Source: an uncultured Rhodobacter sp.
Lineage (GTDB): Bacteria; Pseudomonadota; Alphaproteobacteria; Rhodobacterales; Rhodobacteraceae
DNA length: 8,220 nt
NCBI GenBank assembly: GCA_937901435.1
Contig: CALGTJ010000233.1
Coordinates: 1-8,220, forward strand
Reading direction: 5' to 3'
Positions within the stretch are counted from its first letter, which is position 1. Each line of letters starts with the position of its first letter. A model generated the notes under the pieces. The model was not told the DNA's origin. It made no database searches and worked only from the letters and a program-made list of their open reading frames with translations. Below are positions 1 to 5,247 of this stretch, in pieces. A program made the translations under genes and the position numbers.

Positions 1-114
1 CCCTACGCGGCCGATATTCGCGCGGCTGTGGGGTTGCCGGTTTTCTCTATGGGCAGCTTTGTGACGTGGTTCCAGTCGGGCCTGTCACCTGCGCGGTATG
101 CTGACGTGGGATAG
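1..114 (+). CDS. C-terminal end of a probable Asp/Glu racemase-family protein (5' truncated by window)
   Basis: Frame 1 is open from the first base and ends at TAG (112-114), giving 37 residues that begin PYAADIRAAVGLPVFSMGSF and continue through VTWFQSGL. The pattern of PYAADI, then GLPVF, then a hydrophobic helix with a WFQSGL end resembles the C-terminus of aspartate/glutamate/hydantoin racemase-like proteins, where a Thr/Asn-Met-Pro-Pro-Tyr segment precedes the last helix. That match is from memory of the family, and the catalytic cysteines lie outside the window, so the function is tentative. It is on the same strand as mtnA with a gap of about 100 bases, so co-transcription is possible but not shown. 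Confidence 0.5.
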   Translation, partial: PYAADIRAAVGLPVFSMGSFVTWFQSGLSPARYADVG

Positions 115-215
115 CGGCGGTTTTGTCCCGAGACTGACGCTTATGCTCGATGGGTTGCGCAACGCGGGGATGAACTGGTGTAAAAGGCGTAGGATTCGGT
201 ATTGGGAGAGTTCAG

Positions 216-1313
216 ATGAAAGTTGGCGGCACATCCTATCGGTCAATCTGGCGCGAGGCGGGCGAGGTTCGGATTATTGACCAGCGCTGGTTGCCGCATG
301 GCTTTCGCATTGTAACACTGCGCTCGCGCGAGGATTTCGCCGTGGCGATCCGCGATATGTGGGTGCGTGGCGCGCCGTTGATCGGGGCCACTGCCGCCTA
401 TGGCGTGGCCGAGGCAATGGCGCTTGATCCCTCTGATGCCCATCTGGACGAGACATGGCAGGTGCTGCACGCCACCCGCCCGACCGCGATAAATCTGCGC
501 TGGGCCTTGGACGGGATGCGGACCTTGTTGCGCCCCTTGCCGCCCGCCGCACGGGCAGAGGCGGCCTTTGTGAAGGCGGCAGAGATTTGCGATGAGGATG
601 TCGAGATCAATCGCCGTATCGGATTGCGCGGGCTTGAGATCATCCGCAAGATCGCCGCCGCCAAAGGTGACGGAACGCCCGTTCGTATTCTGACCCATTG
701 CAACGCCGGCTGGCTTGCGACGGTGGATTGGGGCACGGCGACATCGCCCATGTACCATGCGGTCGATGCGGGATTGGCGGTGCATGTCTTTGTCGATGAG
801 ACCCGACCACGCAACCAGGGCGCTTTGCTGACCTCATGGGAGTTGGCCGAGCACGGCGTGAGCCATGATCTGATCGTGGATAATGCGGGCGGGCATCTGA
901 TGCAGCGCGGCGAGGTGGACCTGGTGATCGTGGGAACGGATCGCACCACGGCGACGGGCGATGTCTGTAACAAGATCGGCACCTATCTCAAGGCGTTGGC
1001 GGCGCAGGACAATGACGTGCCGTTCTACGTCGCTCTGCCCTCGCCGACGATTGACTGGACGGTGCGCGACGGGCTGGCCGAAATACCGATAGAGGAACGC
1101 GATGGGCGAGAGGTGACCCATGTGCAAGGCAAACTGGCGGACGGGACGGTGGGCGATGTGCAGATTTCACCGGATAAGACCCCGGCCCGCAATCCGGCTT
1201 TTGACGTCACTCCGGCACGGTTGGTCACCGGGCTGATCACCGAACGCGGGGTCTGCGAGGCCTCGGCACAGGGGTTGGCCAGTTTGTTTCCAGAGTTCGC
1301 ACCTCAGGTATAA
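216..1313 (+). CDS. mtnA: S-methyl-5-thioribose-1-phosphate isomerase
   Basis: This 365-residue cytosolic enzyme converts 5-methylthioribose-1-phosphate to 5-methylthioribulose-1-phosphate in the methionine salvage pathway; it belongs to the eIF2B-like fold family. Visible family motifs are [13 protein letters not shown] near residue 52, [16 protein letters not shown] near residue 160, a [17 protein letters not shown] block near residue 195, DNAGG, and [18 protein letters not shown] near residue 240. Cys162 and Asp242 are 80 residues apart, the same spacing as the catalytic Cys160/Asp240 pair of the Bacillus subtilis enzyme. Length is normal for the family. The ATG at 216 is preceded by a GGGAGAG ribosome-binding site. 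In some alphaproteobacteria MtnA also feeds RuBisCO-independent methylthioadenosine shunts, but no partner gene for that is visible here. The 5' neighbour is the putative racemase-like gene and the 3' neighbour is secE on the same strand, 132 bases away. Confidence 0.95.
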   Translation: MKVGGTSYRSIWREAGEVRIIDQRWLPHGFRIVTLRSREDFAVAIRDMWVRGAPLIGATAAYGVAEAMALDPSDAHLDETWQVLHATRPTAINLRWALDGMRTLLRPLPPAARAEAAFVKAAEICDEDVEINRRIGLRGLEIIRKIAAAKGDGTPVRILTHCNAGWLATVDWGTATSPMYHAVDAGLAVHVFVDETRPRNQGALLTSWELAEHGVSHDLIVDNAGGHLMQRGEVDLVIVGTDRTTATGDVCNKIGTYLKALAAQDNDVPFYVALPSPTIDWTVRDGLAEIPIEERDGREVTHVQGKLADGTVGDVQISPDKTPARNPAFDVTPARLVTGLITERGVCEASAQGLASLFPEFAPQV

Positions 1314-1445
1314 TCAGCTAAAACGGCGATTTTTGGCCGCAAACGATGCAGAAAGACTGCGTTGGTGTCACAAGCGCGCGGGCACCGCTTGAAACCGGGC
1401 GACAAAAGCCGTATCTGCCTGCCAACAACCGTTGAAGGACGTTCC

Positions 1446-1646
1446 ATGGCCACCCGCACAAACCCGCTTCAGTTCATTCAGCAAGTTCGCGCCGAAGTCT
1501 CGAAAATCGTATGGCCGAACCGCCGCGAGGTTCTGTTGACCACGGCGATGGTGTTCGTGATGGCGACGCTGACGGCGATTTTCTTTTTCTTTGTCGATCT
1601 GATCATCCGGTCGGGGCTGGAGTTTGTCCTGAACGTGATGGCCTGA
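1446..1646 (+). CDS. secE: Preprotein translocase subunit SecE (short, single-membrane-segment form)
   Basis: The 66-residue product is the essential small subunit of the SecYEG inner-membrane channel, where it clamps SecY. Residues 8-28 form the cytoplasmic amphipathic helix with the conserved EVSKIVWPNRREVL core, and residues 29-55 are one strongly hydrophobic membrane segment with a run of four Phe, ending in a short periplasmic tail. This is the usual bacterial one-helix form, unlike the three-helix E. coli protein. The ATG at 1446 was chosen because GAAGGA (1434-1439) lies six bases upstream and the protein starts where the family usually does; in-frame non-ATG codons further upstream (for example TTG at 1362) would add an unconserved tail. 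secE is normally directly followed by nusG, but here a reversed kynA intervenes. No U-rich terminator is visible in the 89-base convergent gap with kynA. Confidence 0.95.
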   Translation: MATRTNPLQFIQQVRAEVSKIVWPNRREVLLTTAMVFVMATLTAIFFFFVDLIIRSGLEFVLNVMA

Positions 1647-1735
1647 CGCTGCGGCGCGACACTCCGGTCTTTGGCAATTGGTATTAGCACTGTGTCTAGG
1701 CGGATTTTCCGTCCAGATCTTTGTCGTGTGTTGCG

Positions 1736-2572
1736 CTAAAGGACTGTCCTGACCCGCCACAGGTCCGGAAACAATTCCACCTCCAGCATACGGCGCAGAT
1801 AAGCGACGCCACTGGTGCCGCCGGTGCCACGTTTGATACCGATAACACGCTCGACCGTGGTCACGTGGTTGAACCGCCAACGGCGAAAGTAATCCTCTAG
1901 GTCGACCAGTTTTTCCGCCATCTCGTAGATCGACCAATGCCGCGCCGGGTCCGAATAAATCCGCCGCCACATTTCGATGATGGCGGGGTGTTCCTGATGG
2001 GGTTTGTCCAGATCACGGGTGATCGCATCTGTGGGCAAATCATGGCCTTGGCGCATGGCAAGCGACAGAACCTCGTCATAGAGGCTGGGTCGGGCCAGTT
2101 CGGCGTCCAGCGCCGCATAAAGGTCGGGGCGATGCGCATGCGGTCCCATCATTGCGCGGTTTCGGTTGCCGAGGATATATTCGATCATTCGATATTGATG
2201 CGACTGAAAACCAGAGCTTTGACCCAAGGCCTCGCGGAAGGTTGTGTAATCGCTGGGCGTCATGGTGCGCAGAACGTCCCACGCTCCGTTCAATTGCTCG
2301 AAAATCCGCGCAATCCTTGAAATCATCTTGAGTGCGGGTTGCACCGCGTCACTGCGGATTGCCTCGCGCGCGGCTGTCATTTCGTGCAGGGCAAGGCGCA
2401 TCCACAATTCAGAAGTCTGGTGCTGGATGATGAAAAGCATCTCGTCATGGGCGTCCGACACCAGGGCCTGTGCGCCCAGCACGGCGTCAAGGCGCAGGTA
2501 ATCCGTGTAGGACATGCGCCCGTCAAACGTCATTTGCGCACCGTCTTGGGCCGGATTATAGGGGGTGGTCAT
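1736..2572 (-). CDS. kynA: Tryptophan 2,3-dioxygenase
   Basis: This cytosolic haem enzyme oxidises L-tryptophan to N-formylkynurenine, the first step of the kynurenine pathway. Numbered from the chosen start, the 278-residue product has all the active-site positions known from the Xanthomonas campestris enzyme at a constant offset of four: Phe47, His51 (in QHQTSELW), Tyr109, Arg113 (in the FREALGQSSGFQS block), the proximal haem ligand His236 (in RWRFNHVTTVER) and Thr250 (in GTGGTSG). It therefore looks intact and active. I chose the ATG at 2572 (MTTPYNPAQD) because AAAGGA lies nine bases upstream; an in-frame start at 2605 would add 11 unconserved residues and overlap that site. The stop is TAG. 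The gene lies antisense between secE and nusG, convergent with the first and divergent from the second. No other kynurenine-pathway gene is visible in the window. Confidence 0.95.
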   Translation of the reverse strand: MTTPYNPAQDGAQMTFDGRMSYTDYLRLDAVLGAQALVSDAHDEMLFIIQHQTSELWMRLALHEMTAAREAIRSDAVQPALKMISRIARIFEQLNGAWDVLRTMTPSDYTTFREALGQSSGFQSHQYRMIEYILGNRNRAMMGPHAHRPDLYAALDAELARPSLYDEVLSLAMRQGHDLPTDAITRDLDKPHQEHPAIIEMWRRIYSDPARHWSIYEMAEKLVDLEDYFRRWRFNHVTTVERVIGIKRGTGGTSGVAYLRRMLEVELFPDLWRVRTVL

Positions 2573-2588
2573 GCCGGTAAATCCTTTG

Positions 2589-2608
2589 TGCAAGGGTTTT
2601 TGCAAGGG
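2589..2608. repeat. Tandem 8-base repeat in the kynA leader
   Basis: TGCAAGGG occurs at 2589-2596 and again at 2601-2608 (12-base period), separated by TTTT. It lies 17 bases upstream of the kynA start codon, just before its ribosome-binding site. It could be an operator for a regulator of kynA or chance; nothing identifies a binding protein. Confidence 0.4.
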
Positions 2609-2615
2609 GAGCCAG

Positions 2616-2660
2616 AGTATATTTTAAGGTTGAAGTATCTCCGATCCCCCGTTCGGTCAA
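2616..2660 (-). promoter_or_regulatory. Possible kynA promoter
   Basis: Read on the minus strand, TATACT (complement of 2616-2621) is a good -10 hexamer and would place a transcript start about 36-38 bases before the kynA ATG, but its matching -35 (complement of 2639-2644) is poor. An alternative -35, TTGACC (complement of 2655-2660), is 17 bases from a weak -10 at 2632-2637. At most one is likely used. This is inference from hexamer similarity only. Confidence 0.3.
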
Positions 2661-2686
2661 GTTTGTTACACCGGCCAAAACGGGAT

Positions 2687-2714
2687 TTGCCGTGGTCGCG
2701 CGCCCCTTCATACT
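2687..2714 (+). promoter_or_regulatory. Candidate promoter for nusG
   Basis: TTGCCG (2687-2692), a 16-base spacer and CATACT (2709-2714) each match four of six bases of the sigma-70 consensus. A start near 2721 would give a leader of about 160 bases that contains the hairpins at 2745-2795. nusG needs a promoter here because the upstream neighbour kynA points the other way. A second, weaker option is TTGAAG (2714-2719) with TATGGA (2737-2742) at 17-base spacing. Confidence 0.35.
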
Positions 2715-2744
2715 TGAAGTCAGGCACAGCCCGGTCTATGGACG

Positions 2745-2785
2745 GTGCAACTTCTGGAACAGGCGTGCATCGATTCGAGTTGCAC
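2745..2785 (+). promoter_or_regulatory. Potential antiterminator pairing in the nusG leader
   Basis: GTGCAACT (2745-2752) is perfectly complementary to AGTTGCAC (2778-2785). The second strand overlaps the 3' arm of the terminator-like hairpin that follows (2781-2788), so the two stems cannot form together. This is the standard arrangement of antiterminator and terminator in an attenuator. The complementarity is seen directly; any regulatory role is inference, and the controlling signal is unknown. Confidence 0.45.
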
Positions 2786-2798
2786 GCCCGTTTTTATT
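2762..2798 (+). terminator. Rho-independent terminator-like hairpin upstream of nusG
   Basis: GGCGTGCA (2762-2769) pairs perfectly with TGCACGCC (2781-2788) across an 11-base loop, and is followed by CG and then TTTTTATT (2791-2798). Stem, loop and U-tract together make a good intrinsic terminator on the + strand. No + strand gene ends between secE and this point, so it either attenuates nusG transcription, ends a short leader RNA, or blocks transcription reading through kynA in antisense. Confidence 0.65.
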
Positions 2799-2807
2799 CT
2801 GGATAAA

Positions 2808-2821
2808 GGGGACTGTTCCCC
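2808..2821 (+). other. Short hairpin in the nusG leader (AGGGGAC motif copy 1)
   Basis: GGGGA (2808-2812), loop CTGT, TCCCC (2817-2821). Together with the preceding A it forms AGGGGAC followed closely by CCCC, a pattern repeated twice in the rplK leader (3503-3515 and 3533-3546). It lies about 60 bases before the nusG start and does not cover its ribosome-binding site. Confidence 0.4.
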
Positions 2822-2881
2822 GCGTAAGAGATAAACAGGTACGGGCGCGTGCGTCTGGCTGAAAAAGGACTGAGGCAAGGT

Positions 2882-3415
2882 ATGGCGAAACGGTGGTATT
2901 CTGTGAGCGTGCTGTCGAACTTCGAAAAGAAGATCGCAGAGCAGATCAGGCATTCTGTCGAAGATGCCGGTCTTCAGGACGAAATCGAAGAAGTGTTGGT
3001 TCCCACCGAAGAGGTGATCGAGGTCCGGCGCGGTAAAAAGGTAACGGCAGAACGTCGCTTTATGCCCGGTTATGTGCTGGTGCGGATGGAAATGACCGAC
3101 CGTGGCTATCACCTGATCAACTCGATCAACCGGGTGACCGGCTTTCTCGGGCCGCAGGGCAAACCAATGCCGATGCGCGACCACGAGGTCAACGCCATCC
3201 TGAACCGCGTCGAAGAGGGACAAGAGGCACCACGCACTCTGATCCACTTTGAAGTCGGCGAAAAGGTGACTGTCACCGATGGTCCCTTTGAGGGCTTTGA
3301 CGGCATGGTCGAGGAAGTGGATGACGACAACTCGCGCCTCAAGGTGTCGGTGTCGATCTTTGGCCGGGCCACCCCGGTCGAACTGGAATATACGCAGGTT
3401 TCCAAGGAAATCTGA
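2882..3415 (+). CDS. nusG: Transcription termination/antitermination factor NusG
   Basis: The 177-residue protein binds RNA polymerase through its N-terminal NGN domain (about residues 3-110; conserved WYSV near the start and ERRFMPGYVLV at 57-67). Its C-terminal KOW domain (about 124-177) contacts Rho or ribosomal protein S10. The KOW core VGEKVTVTDGPFEGFDG is intact, and Phe160 in SIFGRATPVELEY corresponds to E. coli Phe165, which touches both S10 and Rho. The ATG at 2882 is preceded by GAGG and AAGG and gives the family's usual N-terminus; an in-frame GTG at 2849 would add 11 residues that overlap this site. nusG is cut off from secE by the reversed kynA, so it probably heads its own unit with rplK and rplA. 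Its long leader carries a possible attenuator. Confidence 0.97.
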   Translation: MAKRWYSVSVLSNFEKKIAEQIRHSVEDAGLQDEIEEVLVPTEEVIEVRRGKKVTAERRFMPGYVLVRMEMTDRGYHLINSINRVTGFLGPQGKPMPMRDHEVNAILNRVEEGQEAPRTLIHFEVGEKVTVTDGPFEGFDGMVEEVDDDNSRLKVSVSIFGRATPVELEYTQVSKEI

Positions 3416-3502
3416 CCGTGTTTGCCCGTCCTCGTGGCGGGTGTCTTTGTGGGAGGTTCGGCGGTCGCGACCGTCCGGATCGCACCACGCAACGGATGAC
3501 CA

Positions 3503-3547
3503 AGGGGACGCGCCCTGCGGTCGTTGGGCAGTAGGGGACACGCCCCG
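3503..3547 (+). repeat. Two copies of an AGGGGAC(G/A)CGCCC hairpin motif in the rplK leader
   Basis: AGGGGACGCGCCC (3503-3515) and AGGGGACACGCCC (3533-3545) are 30 bases apart and differ at one base. Each can fold as GGG(G)-five-base loop-CCC(C); the second has a four-pair stem (3534-3537 with 3543-3546). Between them CTGC (3515-3518) can pair with GCAG (3528-3531). In E. coli the rplK leader carries the L1 autoregulatory site; whether these hairpins act as one here cannot be decided by eye. Confidence 0.4.
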
Positions 3548-3576
3548 ATCTGCCGAGAACATAAAGGAGAGGCCAC

Positions 3577-4005
3577 ATGGCCAAGAAAGTCGCAGGCATG
3601 CTGAAACTTCAGGTGCCCGCCGGTAAAGCAGCCCCAAGCCCGCCCGTCGGTCCGGCCTTGGGTCAGCGCGGCATCAACATCATGGAATTCTGCAAGGCGT
3701 TCAACGCGCGCACTGCCGATATGGAAGTGGGCGCACCTTGCCCGACCGTGATCACCTATTACGTCGACAAATCCTTCACGATGGACATCAAGACACCGCC
3801 CGCGTCTTATTTCCTCAAGAAGGCGGCGAACCTGAAATCCGGGTCAAAGACTCCGGGTCGCGACACGGCTGGCACGGTAACGGTCAAGCAGGTGCGCGAA
3901 ATCGCCGAAGCGAAGATGAAAGACCTCAACGCAAACGACGTCGAAGCAGCGATGCAGATCATTCTGGGCTCTGCCCGGTCGATGGGTGTCGAGGTGAAAG
4001 GGTAA
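3577..4005 (+). CDS. rplK: 50S ribosomal protein L11
   Basis: L11 (142 residues) binds the GTPase-associated region of 23S rRNA at the base of the L10/L12 stalk and is needed for stringent-response sensing by RelA. The N-terminal domain has the signature [19 protein letters not shown] (14-32), including the Pro22-Pro23 pair of the thiostrepton-contacting surface. The C-terminal rRNA-binding domain runs from about residue 72, with the [11 protein letters not shown] segment at 74-84 and [16 protein letters not shown] at 104-119. The [10 protein letters not shown] stretch (53-62) replaces the more common IPVVITVY type and is, to my memory, typical of Rhodobacterales. The start is supported by a strong AAAGGAGAGG site (3563-3572). 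rplA follows after three bases, so the two are translated from one message. Confidence 0.97.
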   Translation: MAKKVAGMLKLQVPAGKAAPSPPVGPALGQRGINIMEFCKAFNARTADMEVGAPCPTVITYYVDKSFTMDIKTPPASYFLKKAANLKSGSKTPGRDTAGTVTVKQVREIAEAKMKDLNANDVEAAMQIILGSARSMGVEVKG

Positions 4006-4008
4006 GTC

Positions 4009-4707
4009 ATGGCGAAATTTGGTAAAAGAACCCGCGCTGCCCGTGAAGCCGTTGCAGGCAAAGACAATGTCACCGTCGAAGAGGGCATTGCCCTGATCAA
4101 GTCGCTGGCAACCTCGAAGTTTGATGAAAGCATCGAGATCGCCATGTGTCTGGGCGTTGACCCGCGCCACGCCGACCAGATGGTCCGCGGTACGGTCAAC
4201 CTGCCAAACGGCACAGGTAAAACGGTCCGCGTGGCTGTGTTTGCCCGTGGCGCGAAGGCCGAAGAGGCGACCGCTGCCGGGGCTGACGTTGTCGGTGCAG
4301 AGGACCTGATGGAAGCGGTGCAAGGCGGCAAGATCGACTTTGATCGCTGCATTGCAACCCCTGACATGATGCCCATCGTCGGTCGTCTGGGCAAGATCCT
4401 TGGCCCCCGCAACCTGATGCCGAACCCGAAAATCGGCACGGTGACCATGGACGTCAAAGAAGCTGTTGAGGCTGCCAAAGGCGGTCAGGTGCAGTTCAAG
4501 GCGGAAAAGGCCGGGGTTGTGCATGCCGGTATCGGCAATGCCTCTTTTGGTGAGGACAAACTGGTCGAAAATCTGCGTGCCTTCGTCGATGCGGTCCAGA
4601 AGGCCCGTCCAACCGGTGCAAAAGGGACTTATATGAAGAAAGTCTCGATCAGCTCGACCATGGGCCCCGGGGTCAACGTTGACGTTGCAAGCGCAACAGC
4701 CAAGTAA
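4009..4707 (+). CDS. rplA: 50S ribosomal protein L1
   Basis: L1 (232 residues) forms the mobile L1 stalk that guides deacylated tRNA out of the E site. In many bacteria it also represses its own rplK-rplA mRNA. Signature segments are [12 protein letters not shown] near residue 60 and [18 protein letters not shown] from residue 128, and the C-terminal [12 protein letters not shown] block is typical. Length is normal. The start codon is three bases after the rplK stop and its ribosome-binding purines (GAGGTGAAAGGG) lie within the end of rplK, which suggests translational coupling. The gene is followed by a 540-base gap before rplJ. Confidence 0.97.
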   Translation: MAKFGKRTRAAREAVAGKDNVTVEEGIALIKSLATSKFDESIEIAMCLGVDPRHADQMVRGTVNLPNGTGKTVRVAVFARGAKAEEATAAGADVVGAEDLMEAVQGGKIDFDRCIATPDMMPIVGRLGKILGPRNLMPNPKIGTVTMDVKEAVEAAKGGQVQFKAEKAGVVHAGIGNASFGEDKLVENLRAFVDAVQKARPTGAKGTYMKKVSISSTMGPGVNVDVASATAK

Positions 4708-4730
4708 GCTTGGTCTTATATGTTTTGAAA

Positions 4731-4761
4731 GGGCCGGTCCGGAAACGGGTCGCCCCATTTT
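4731..4761 (+). terminator. Hairpin after rplA, possible weak terminator
   Basis: GGG (4731-4733) pairs with CCC (4754-4756), then after a C-C mismatch CGGTCC (4735-4740) pairs with GGGTCG (4747-4752) using two G-U pairs; the loop is GGAAAC. It is followed by ATTTTC. It starts 24 bases after the rplA stop. The short T-run and wobble pairs make it a weak terminator or an mRNA 3'-end stabiliser. Confidence 0.4.
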
Positions 4762-4895
4762 CATGTTGAAGGCTTTATGGGGTTCGGGCTTCGTTTCACC
4801 TGCATGCGCGTAGAACGGGCCGGAAAGGTCGAAGCCAAGCCCGGTAACGCCCCTGCGCAGGAAATGGTTTATTTTTCGCGCAGATCAGGTTACGC

Positions 4896-4901
4896 TATAG
4901 T
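4896..4901 (+). promoter_or_regulatory. Possible -10 box for rplJ-rplL
   Basis: TATAGT matches five of six bases of the -10 consensus. The region 17-18 bases upstream is T-rich (TTTTTC/TTTTCG, 4872-4878) but not a good TTGACA. A start near 4908 would give a leader of about 340 bases for rplJ that begins just before the paired hairpins. Weak, hexamer-based inference. Confidence 0.3.
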
Positions 4902-4916
4902 GACAAGCAACACCAC

Positions 4917-4945
4917 GAAGGCGAATTTCTTTTGAAATCGCCTTC
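4917..4945 (+). other. Strong hairpin 1 in the rplA-rplJ gap
   Basis: GAAGGCG (4917-4923) pairs with CGCCTTC (4939-4945) and ATTTC (4925-4929) with GAAAT (4934-4938), with one bulged A and a TTTT loop: 12 pairs in all. No U-tract follows, because a second hairpin begins one base later, so it is not a classic terminator by itself. Confidence 0.6.
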
Positions 4946-4946
4946 C

Positions 4947-4993
4947 AAGCCCTGAAATCTTGCGATTGGCGATTCAGGGCTTCACATTTCTTT
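4947..4993 (+). terminator. Strong hairpin 2 in the rplA-rplJ gap, possible terminator or attenuator
   Basis: AAGCCCTGAA (4947-4956) pairs perfectly with TTCAGGGCTT (4973-4982), extended inward by TC/GA past one bulged A, with an 11-base loop. The 3' side continues CACATTTCTTT, a broken T-rich tract. It could end the rplK-rplA transcript or attenuate the rplJ transcript. AATCGCC (4936-4942) in hairpin 1 is also complementary to GGCGATT (4968-4974) here, a pairing that would disrupt both hairpins. Confidence 0.5.
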
Positions 4994-5171
4994 GGGAATT
5001 CTCTAAACATCCGCAGATCAGGTGACCCGATCCTTTCGTGGTGGCCTGATGATTCGTCCAAGACGGTGGGTGAGGCTTGCCTCTTAATTCCTGCCTGAGA
5101 CGGGATCAGACCAGATTGACCAAGGGCTTGCGCTCGCGGTGGTGTGGCGTCCCGTATGATGGACCCGACCG

Positions 5172-5185
5172 CCGGAGCGATCCGG
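5172..5185 (+). other. GNRA-capped hairpin in the rplJ leader
   Basis: CCGGA (5172-5176), loop GCGA, TCCGG (5181-5185). A GCGA tetraloop is a typical stable RNA cap and a common tertiary-contact element. It lies 62 bases before the rplJ start codon, inside the zone where an L10-binding leader would be expected. Confidence 0.5.
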
Positions 5186-5197
5186 TAAAACTGAGCC

Positions 5198-5240
5198 GGG
5201 GGAAACCCCTTATTGGTGGGGTAACCTGCCATGATTGGAG
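5198..5240 (+). promoter_or_regulatory. Switchable G/C-rich element and ribosome-binding site before rplJ
   Basis: The C-run at 5206-5209 can pair either backward with the G-run at 5198-5202 (loop AAA plus any unpaired G) or forward as ACCCC (5205-5209) with GGGGT (5218-5222) across an eight-base loop. The downstream option ends 14 bases before the GGAG ribosome-binding site (5237-5240). Because the two folds exclude each other, this may tune access of ribosomes to rplJ; this is inference. Confidence 0.35.
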
Positions 5241-5247
5241 TAAAACT

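Larger units (their letters stand above)
4708..5247 (+). other. 540-base non-coding region: rplA 3' end and rplJ leader
   Basis: No credible gene lies here; the only open frames are a non-conserved upstream extension of rplJ and an antisense shadow. Elements seen in order are a terminator-like hairpin (4731-4761), a 7-bp long-range stem GGCTTCG/CGAAGCC (4787-4793 with 4830-4836), a possible -10 box (4896-4901), two strong adjacent hairpins (4917-4982), a 6-bp stem CCTGAT/ATCAGG (5017-5022 with 5045-5050), a long-range stem ACGGGA/TCCCGT (5100-5105 with 5150-5155), a GNRA-capped hairpin (5172-5185) and a C/G-rich switchable segment just before the start codon. In many bacteria the rplJ leader binds the L10-L12 complex to repress rplJL translation, and the length and position here fit that role. 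I could not identify the kink-turn binding site by eye. Confidence 0.55.

Noticed and set aside
98..280. 60-codon open frame on the + strand between the first gene and mtnA
   Set aside because: It overlaps the end of the upstream gene and the start of mtnA in another frame, lacks a ribosome-binding site and resembles no family.
1314..1445. Possible tRNA-Trp before secE
   Set aside because: No T-arm GTTCGA-type sequence, anticodon arm or CCA end could be found; only short weak stems are present.
1647..1735. Possible bidirectional terminator between secE and kynA
   Set aside because: Only a CGGA-TTT-TCCG mini-stem is visible, without a flanking T-run on either strand.
1937..2806. + strand open frames opposite kynA and into the nusG leader
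   Set aside because: They are complements of conserved kynA codons and run into the leader without a ribosome-binding site; the kynA active-site residues fix the coding strand.
2573..2881. Insertion-sequence remnant flanking kynA
   Set aside because: No transposase fragment, terminal inverted repeats or target-site duplication could be seen around 1647-1735 or 2573-2881.
2720..3637. 305-codon antisense open frame over nusG
   Set aside because: It lies opposite an unmistakable conserved gene; GC-rich codon bias leaves long antisense frames open. No family resemblance.
3844..4764. 306-codon antisense open frame over rplK and rplA
   Set aside because: Shadow of two ribosomal protein genes; the translation shows no domain pattern.
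5077..5247. Longer rplJ reading frame starting upstream
   Set aside because: The added 57 residues are translated leader with no conservation to L10; the GTG at 5248 has a proper ribosome-binding site and gives the standard N-terminus.
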